Assembly (NCBI RefSeq): GCF_918797505.1
Contig: NC_092797.1
Coordinates: forward strand, 56,630,192-56,694,191
DNA from: Bemisia tabaci
Lineage: Eukaryota; Arthropoda; Insecta; Hemiptera; Aleyrodidae
DNA length: 64,000 nt
Reading direction: 5' to 3'
Part shown: positions 57,479 through 64,000 of the stretch, in pieces
Numbering within the stretch: position 1 is the first letter of the stretch
Layout: each line of letters begins with the position of its first letter
The notes under the pieces: generated by a model
The model's input: only the letters and a program-made list of their open reading frames with translations
Database searches by the model: none
Told to the model about the DNA's origin: nothing
Program-made: the position numbers and the translations under genes

Positions 57479-58272
57479 GTGGCGCGCCAAAATAGAAAGG
57501 GGGCTTCGAGGAAGGCTACTAATTCTTTAGAATATGAAGCCAACCCATCGACAGAAAAAATACTTGGAGCCTACCGAAACGAATTTATAAAGTGTGATTT
57601 TGTCCGACCAATATTTGTGAGTTTTGGACGGAAAACTCCTTTCGATGTCCGAAAGTATACTTTCAAGCAATTTAATTCATATTATAAGTATACTAACAGA
57701 GGAAGTTTTGGGTTTTAATCAAACAAATTAAAGTTTCAAACATGAAATTTAAAAACTTGAGTTACATTGTCTTAAAATTAAATTCTTTGATCTGAAGCGA
57801 ACTTTAAGGTGACATGTATTGTTCAATTCAATCTTTTCTAGGATCTTTTTTGCGCCAATAGTTTGTAAGTCCTCAGTCCACGCCTCCGGTGAGATACCGA
57901 TAACATTTCAGTTCAAATATTCAGAACTGATATTACATTATTTTTATTAAGGCCATTTGACGAGAAGTTTGTTTTTTACATTGACAACTCAGGGGTGATG
58001 AAATTCCAAACATATTTTTCTGTAAACCAAAGTAAAAGCCTCTTCATTCTTCCTCGTGAAATTTTATACTTGATAAGTTACTAAATAGCTGCATTCATGC
58101 TAAAGGGAACTACTTGCGAATGAATAAAAATGACACTATGAAGCACGCACCGAAAGCACATAGTTCGTTTTGATTCAATTCATTTTTACATCATTCCTTT
58201 AAGCATGAAAGCGAATATGATTAAAGGCAAAAAATGACAGATTGAATCCAACTGTAAAGACGTTGGTGACAA

Positions 58273-58278
<6 letters not shown>
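57479..58278. other. No confirmed gene; degenerate family C trace at about 58092-58180
   Basis: A plus-strand frame at 57479-57718 begins with GTG in CAGTGGCGCGCC and is lysine- and asparagine-rich without recognisable motif. The family C trace has CATTCATGCTAAAGGGAACT and a mirrored CACATAGTTCGTTTTGATTC. Confidence 0.3.

Positions 58279-58321
<43 letters not shown>
58279..58321 (+). repeat. Run of 43 Ts
   Basis: Uninterrupted T homopolymer as assembled. It could be the tail of a minus-strand retroposon, but no body with Pol III boxes is evident beside it. Confidence 0.9.
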
Positions 58322-58324
<3 letters not shown>

Positions 58325-58554
58325 GTAAATTAACAATTGAACAAATTTACATACACATTTCTAGAATGCTTTAGTCTTTAAAAATTTGTTTTTAACATGA
58401 AATAATCAAATATAACTAATGGTCCAACTAAAATTCTAAGACGCTGAATATTTTACTTATTTTGCCAGCTTTAAATTGCTGTTAGGAAGGGGAAATAAAC
58501 GTTTTACTTTACAAGTCAAATCGAGGAAATCGACGATCCAGATAAAATAGGGTT

Positions 58555-58860
58555 CTAAAAAATTCCCCCACCTTGGCAGTGCACCACTGATTGCGTAAAA
58601 CAGAACAAGGCCTCGACGTTTAAATGCACAATTTTTTTAAAGCTCATGATTTCTCTATTGTCGGAAGCTGTGAGGACTTTGAAGGTGAGCTGGTCGGACG
58701 TCACGACGGAGTATAAATTAATTTCTCGACAATGGGATAGAGCAGCGACGTTCTTTGGTTTGTGTGACATGACGTCTACCGGAGGCCAGGAAGGGGCTCT
58801 ATTGACAGCTATCCCTTCATCCAGAGTATAAATCGGCGAAAAAACATGATCCGAGTATCA
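58555..58860. other. Region open on both strands; possible exon, strand undecided
   Basis: Minus strand: one frame stays open from about 58860 to 58555 (..SPIYTLDEGIAVNRAPSWPP.., ..TSDQLTFKVLTASDNREI..). Plus strand: an ATG frame at 58646-58831 has a donor-like AAG|GTGAGC after 13 codons. Base composition is more balanced than the surroundings. Neither translation is recognised. Confidence 0.25.
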
Positions 58861-59092
58861 AAGGGCAAGAGGGTACCGTTAACTCGTCCCCTTTCAGTTC
58901 TGCCTCAGCCCGTCGGGAACAATTCTCCCTCGTCGTTTCAGAACCGCCCCTACGGATGAAGGCTTGCCATGTTGCCGAGAGTCAAGAAAAATTGAAGGTA
59001 TCCTTCGTGTCAGCAAAATTGAATTGCTCACTTTCAAAAGGACCTAAGCGCCAGGAATAATTCTACGAGAAAAGTCGTGGAGACTGTACTAT

Positions 59093-59245
59093 TCGACCAA
59101 TTTTAAATCATATACTAATTAATAATGTGATTAATCAAGCGCTTTATTATTTAGACGCCAAGAATGATAATACTAGAAAAATGGTTGTACCTACATTATT
59201 AGACCAATTTTAAATCATACACTATTTGATGATGTGAGTTATTAA
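59093..59245 (+). repeat. Direct repeat pair of GACCAATTTTAAATCATA
   Basis: GACCAATTTTAAATCATAYA then CTA occurs at about 59095 and 59203, 108 bp apart, each followed by a similar A/T-rich ATGTGA stretch. Confidence 0.6.
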
Positions 59246-59897
59246 TTAAATGTTTCAATATATTAGAGCTCTGAGATTTGGAACGGGTCGACCCGTGCCA
59301 AACTGTTTTTACCCGTTTTAAACCGTTTAAACTGTTTTTTCCGCATTTTCAATTCTGGTGCTCAAGTTTTTTTGATAATGATCGATTCAACTGAAAATGC
59401 AGAAATGTTGGTTATTTGTGATCGTATTTTTTTTCTTTTCTTTTTTCTTTAATGGAGAGAGCGACGCTTCCACACAAACCAGGCCAATCAATTGAAATCT
59501 TAACAATTTAGTTTAAAAACTCGTGGTAAGAAATTATTTCGAATAATTTGTCGCAAATGAGTTTTAAACTACACATTTTTAAAATATTAATTGATTGATT
59601 TGTGGTTATCCACGGAAAGGGTGGCTCAATGGTCAAAAACTTAATTTCAGACTTCGGCATTACTATTGAAGAAATTTTTAAACGAGCATTGATACAAGGA
59701 GGCCGCTAAAAAATGTAAATTCAAAGCTTATTAAAGACTTTCCATCATATGCGTAATTTCTTCGAGGGCAACTATCATTCCAGTTTTCCACAGTACTACT
59801 ATAATATTCAAATATAGTATCACCAGTGTTTTTTACGTTTCTCATTCATAAGAAGCATCGGCATCGTAGCGCTGCCGAACGCAGGAAAAATCTTCGC

Positions 59898-59966
59898 AGG
59901 CGCCTTCAATTTTTTGAGTATGCAATGCAGACATCCATAGAGCACGAATAGTTGTATCCTGGCGCT
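59898..59966 (+). repeat. Interspersed repeat family I, copy 6
   Basis: AGGCGCCTTCAATTTTTTGA, GTATGCAATGCAGACATCCA, AGCACGAATAGTTGTATCCT then GGCGC: the best match to the family consensus in this window. Confidence 0.6.
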
Positions 59967-60642
59967 AGCATCTACGAGCGTCTCGGAGAGAAGTATGTAG
60001 GTTACTCAAAGTATAATAAAATATTTGATTGTTTAAGGGTCTCTTTCTCTCTCACTTCGTCTACGCGTTACTTTTCATCTATGTAATTTTTTATTGATAT
60101 AGTTTGATAGTTGTAGAGTATATGACGGTTCAGTAAACTTAATTTAATTTTCATTGTTGGTTTTGGCAATTTCTTTAGATTTTAGGAAAATTTATGGTTT
60201 TAAGAAGAATTATCTTAAAAAAATACACTAGCTACATCTTACTATATTTTTAGAATAATCGGATTTCATACTCGTGCCTTAACTCATAACTCTCGGACGA
60301 GGTGTCAAAATGACACGAATTTGATCCTCCTCTACGTATCTTATGGGTGAAATTAAGAAGACATATTACATCTACAGGGAACAGATCGGACACCTACAGA
60401 GTCAGTCATCTACAGATTAGGCGTTTTTCTTCAGCACTGATACGAATAGTTCCGCGCTTTGCTAAACGGTGTACAAGCGGGAAACGCAGTGAGAAAACTG
60501 GATAGATTTACTTACAGAATGATTATTCACATCCGAGTGGCTTTGCAATCCAATGGAGTCTTAAATAATTTGAGCAAGTGCTCCTTATTTACGCCCTGTC
60601 CTCGCACCTTTTGCGACCTCCGATTTCTCATCCACCCAGAGG

Positions 60643-60792
60643 CGAGGCGAGAAAAATCGATTATTGTCCCAATTTGAAGCTATGGTAAAGAATCAAATAT
60701 TAAGGTGTTGGCTGCTAACAACCTGTTTATCGATCCTTTTCCATAGGTTTAAATTGCAAATCAATCAATACATCGCAAAGCGTGCCACGCCA
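60643..60792. mobile_element. Hairpin-cored repeat family D, copy 5
   Basis: CGAGGCGAGAAAAATCGATT, AAGGTGTTGGCTGCTAACAA then CCTGTTTATCGATCC, GCAAAGCGTGCCACGCCA. Confidence 0.7.
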
Positions 60793-60898
60793 CTACATTT
60801 ATCTTAGTATATATAACATTCGACAAGCAAACTTATACATACTCCAACTATTCTAACGTTTTACCAATATTGGTCATAACTAATGTAAGTAACGTTGC

Positions 60899-61034
60899 AT
60901 GGTGTCAACGATCATGGTGTCAACAAACCCAAAATCTGATCATGGAGTCAACGATTGTTGATATCGTGCTCAGGCAGTAAAACGCAAAAATGGGCCCTGA
61001 GCAAGGTGTCGACGATCATGGTGTCAACAAACTG
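60899..61034 (+). repeat. Repeated GGTGTCAACGATCATGGTGTCAAC block
   Basis: The words GTGTCAACGATCATGGTG and TCAACAAAC occur at 60902 and, with one change (GTCGACG), near 61015. A partly inverted copy (TCAACGATTGTTGA) lies between. Confidence 0.6.
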
Positions 61035-61099
61035 AAAAATACCTTTCTTATGAGTAAAATTAGAAAATTTAGAGTACAGGAGAGGTTTGGGTCACATAT

Positions 61100-61289
61100 A
61101 GTTAGATTAGGTTAGTTTAGGTCAGGACATGTCGGTTAGATTAGGTAAAATTAGGTATAGGGTAAGGTCGGGGAATGTTAAGTTCTGTGAAAGTCGGTTA
61201 GGTCTTGTAAGGTAAAGTTGGGTAATGTTAGGTTAGGCTAGGTTAGGTTAGGTTACGTTACGTTAGGTTACATTAGATTAGGTTAGAGT
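61100..61289 (+). repeat. Interstitial telomere-like (TTAGG) degenerate array
   Basis: Many GGTTA/TTAGG words, densest at about 61229-61285 (GTTAGGTTAGGCTAGGTTAG..), with flanks decayed to TTAGATTAGG and GGTAAGGT. TTAGG is the usual insect telomere repeat. The array is short and degenerate. Confidence 0.7.
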
Positions 61290-62509
61290 ACATAACACAG
61301 GAAAAACAATATACGAAATTTGAAAGATGTTATAGAGGGAAGTTTTAAGTTTCGTTAGCAATTTTCTTACTTCTACGTTCACATTACCGATTATTAGGGC
61401 CGCAATCCCCGATAAAATACTGATTTTTTTTTGTTTTATCTTAGAAATAGTGAAAGTGCCATTAGTATACTTACTCAAATAGATGGTTTTATGGATGCAC
61501 CAAAATTTTTTAGTTCCTTCTTGCGCGTTTCGAATCTATTCGCGGTAAAGCAAGAATGTAGTTTTTTCTATTTTCAATTTTTTATAATTATTTCAAGATT
61601 GATAATGGGAAGAGTGACACTCTGGTTTTTCTTCAAAAATGTTGTCATTGCATCCCATTGTGTTTTGCACTTATTGAGCCAGACTGCACTGAGTAATGCT
61701 GTCCATATAATGCGACTTGGCACAGCGGTTTGGCTCATTCAGCCTAGCGTCCGGGGTGTTTTAGCGCAATTTAAAGTGACTTTTTCTCGATATCGAGGAG
61801 AAAAACCCGCGGCCGGCCGTTGAGAAACGGAAATGAAAAGAGGGCTTTACCTCAATTTTTCTCTCCTCGCTTCATGCCCGCTTCAACTCTCACATGAGAT
61901 TTCGTCGCTCCACTGACATAAAGACGTATTTCAATTTCCACAAAAACCCTGCCCTACTTATAAATCCTTGCATTTTGGGGCTCACGTGGACATTGAGATA
62001 CGCCGTTACGTCAGAGACGCGACGATTTGTCCGGCGACCGCTCTCTCCTGCGTTTGATATTTCTTCGGAAAAGCACGTGTATTCATACGAGTTGAAACCT
62101 TTTCCTCTGAGCCCCGCCTACGGTGATACTTTGAGAGTAAGGAGGTATACTACAATACTCGGACCATTGATTCTGCATTGATCAGTCAATCAATCCATAA
62201 GCTCCATTTTTGTTCCTAAATCCCTCGAGATCGAATCATACTGAAAACTATCATGCAGCAATGTGTACGATTTGATTTGGAAACACTGGGAAATTTCAAA
62301 TACAAATACAAATACACATTTTAAGAATCATATTTGCATTGAAATGTCAAATTTTTGGCCGCGGCTATTCAATCAACTAAGGAAAATGATGATAAAACAT
62401 CGAGCTAAAAGCCAATGAAATGTATATACACACAGTTGCAATATAATTCAGTCGCAATGATGTCAAACAAGCAAGCAATTGAAAAATAGTATGAGAGATG
62501 GAAACTCAC
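61290..62509. other. No confirmed gene
   Basis: A 130-codon plus-strand frame (61431-61823) is AT-rich and shows no family features. The word CTCACGTGGACATTGAGATA near 61981 is the third copy of a dispersed repeat also seen at 15552 and 48934. Confidence 0.3.
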
Positions 62510-62628
62510 ATGTTTGACCTCATGTACTGAATTATGATGTATGTACCTACTTAATTGGCTTTCAGCTCTATGTTTTAGAATCATTTTCCCTTGTAAATCA
62601 TATTCACATTGCATAGCCTCTCGAGGCT
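62510..62628 (-). CDS. Tentative 119-nt exon of an unrecognised minus-strand gene
   Basis: It lies between an acceptor-like TTTTGATAG and the donor CAT|GTGAGT. The frame reads PREAMQCEYDLQGKMILKHR.. to ..HHNSVHEVKH (39 codons), balanced and protein-like, ending in phase 0 as required by the candidate exon at 57358. No family recognised. The acceptor is weak in pyrimidines. Confidence 0.3.
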
Positions 62629-64000
62629 CTATCAAAATGTATTCCTCTCAATGTTTCACAAGTTCCGATCATCAAAATACGATGGATCCAGCTGACCAAG
62701 ATTGATCCAGGAAAACCGCGGGAAAATCAACAAATTTTTCCTGTCGAGTTTTCCGGCATCATCATCTACTCGATCAACGTCCACTCAGCTCTTTCCTCTC
62801 ATAAAATATATCGATAAAAATATAACATAAAATATATGTATAAAAATCGGACTTGATACTGTACGGTAAACAATCTGAAGGGAGCCTGCGGCCTTGCGGT
62901 GATAATATTCGATAATCTGTTTGCATTTTACGGGTTTACGATTTCCTCATGGCGAAGTTGGGATTCTTCCTCGAGATTATCCCCTGGAGCCTGGGCGTGG
63001 GGTCAGAAGGGAAGGCTTACCATTGAGAAATCCATGTTTCGCTTTATTCTTGTATATAGTTGGATGCAAGGCAAGGATTTGTTGATATAGTTGGATCTAA
63101 GTCTTTTTTAAAAAAAAATTAAAAATAAAAAAATTCCCCATCTTGTCTAAATTTTCTAGGCCCTGGACTCCATTATTTAGCCCATGATGTAGTATTCTGA
63201 GCCAGGCTCGTTCCCTGTTTTTCCCTCGATTTCCCCTGATTTTCCCCTGATGTTCCCTGATTTTTAGGAGCTCATTCCTTGATAAGGGATCGAAATTTTC
63301 TCCCACTCTGCTGAAATTTTCTTGGAGAAAAACGATTCAACTCTCCAGAATTTAAGATATGAAAATCTTTTTTTCCCATTTTTCAGCCGATTTTTTAGCG
63401 CGTATTCAAATTGTAAATTCCAAAGCGTTCCTTAAGTTTATATCTCTGGTTTACATTGACTGGTCGACGAAAGATTCTCTATTATCCTGATGATTAGAAG
63501 GTTCAAGAAGTCAACAATGACGGTTCAGGTGCAATGACATAAATCTCAATAACAATTGGTGCTAAAATTTTCAAAAACACACAAATATAGCCCGAATAAT
63601 TCAACTGAAAAACACAAGAAAACGGGTAACCAAAAGGCTAGAACAATAAAACACAACGCCTGACCACTTTTTTGTGATCGCAAAATGGGGGTCTGAGTAT
63701 TTTGATTTTGATAATGTTTTATTTATTTTTGTTTAACTTATAAAAGAGGGAGGGATATTTCCGCTCAAGTTAAGATAATTAATAAAACAATTTTAAAAAT
63801 GTTTAGAAAAATTTTAAATTGTCGCAAGTGAGTTTTTTAAAAAAATTTTAAAATTGTTTTAATGATTATATTTTTGTTTCCTGGTCGAGGAGGGGGTTGC
63901 TGAAACCACCCCGAAACGTCGTAGACTTTGTGTTGTTTGTTTTAGCCTTGGTTATCCGTCTTGTACACAAACATACTCAGTATTACTTTTATAAAAGTTG
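62629..64000. other. No confirmed gene; short TTTTCCCTGA repeat
   Basis: 63205-63265 has about five degenerate units of TTTTCCCTGA. A small plus-strand frame at 62950 (MAKLGFFLEIIPWSLGVG..) has no supporting splice or promoter signals. The end of the window is AT-rich. Confidence 0.35.

Noticed and set aside
57479..57718. 79-codon plus-strand frame starting in CAGTGGCGCGCC
   Set aside because: GTG start, no recognised motif, and the beginning resembles a transposon end without a matching right end.
61431..61823. 130-codon plus-strand frame
   Set aside because: AT-rich hydrophobic translation without splice, promoter or family evidence.

Overview
The window reads as nuclear DNA of an arthropod, most likely a sap-feeding hemipteran such as a whitefly. 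The lineage is an inference from general character: AT-rich sequence, two insect-type genes with canonical GT-AG introns, a TATA box upstream of a cuticle-type peptide gene, and a degenerate stretch related to the insect telomere repeat TTAGG. Nothing looks bacterial or viral: there are no operons and no dense coding. Only two genes can be supported firmly in 64 kb. The rest is intron and intergenic DNA built largely from short non-autonomous DNA transposons and other interspersed repeats.

Gene 1 (+, 30.0-33.4 kb) encodes a 78-residue secreted Ala/Pro/Tyr/Val-rich cuticle-type peptide. It has a TATA box, a four-codon first exon, a long first intron with two related inverted-repeat elements, a very GC-rich second exon, and a stop codon that appears to be split by the second intron (T|GA). 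Gene 2 (-, 35.1-40.7 kb) encodes a complete 472-residue serine carboxypeptidase of the vitellogenic/CPVL-like S10 type. Its three exons join in perfect phase and carry a signal peptide and the full Ser205-Asp381-His438 triad. Its introns hold three copies of one small palindromic element, one other MITE and a possible degenerate LTR retroelement.

Layout: 0.5-4.1 kb is a dense nest of transposons, including a 1.5-kb element with GTCCAC-rich ends and a tRNA-derived SINE split by a MITE. From 4.1 to 13.3 kb there are scattered small palindromes. From 13.3 to 15.1 kb lies a composite repeat cluster, followed by a 485-bp near-perfect palindrome (15.73-16.21 kb) and a hAT-like MITE with a perfect 8-bp duplication (17.96 kb). 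From 20 to 30 kb there is a minisatellite, another hAT-like element, and a composite element nest at 26.9-27.5 kb. From 41 to 55 kb there are more copies of the same families plus two further hAT-like elements with target duplications. From 56.7 to 62.7 kb a few short minus-strand segments with splice-site-like ends may be exons of an unrecognised long-intron gene. The end of the window holds TTAGG-like and other simple repeats.

No new multi-gene system is visible. The points most worth checking are the split stop codon, the long palindrome, the 1.5-kb element with GTCCAC-repeat ends, the reciprocal nesting of two MITE families, and the tentative minus-strand exons. All family names used for repeats here (A-T) are local labels.
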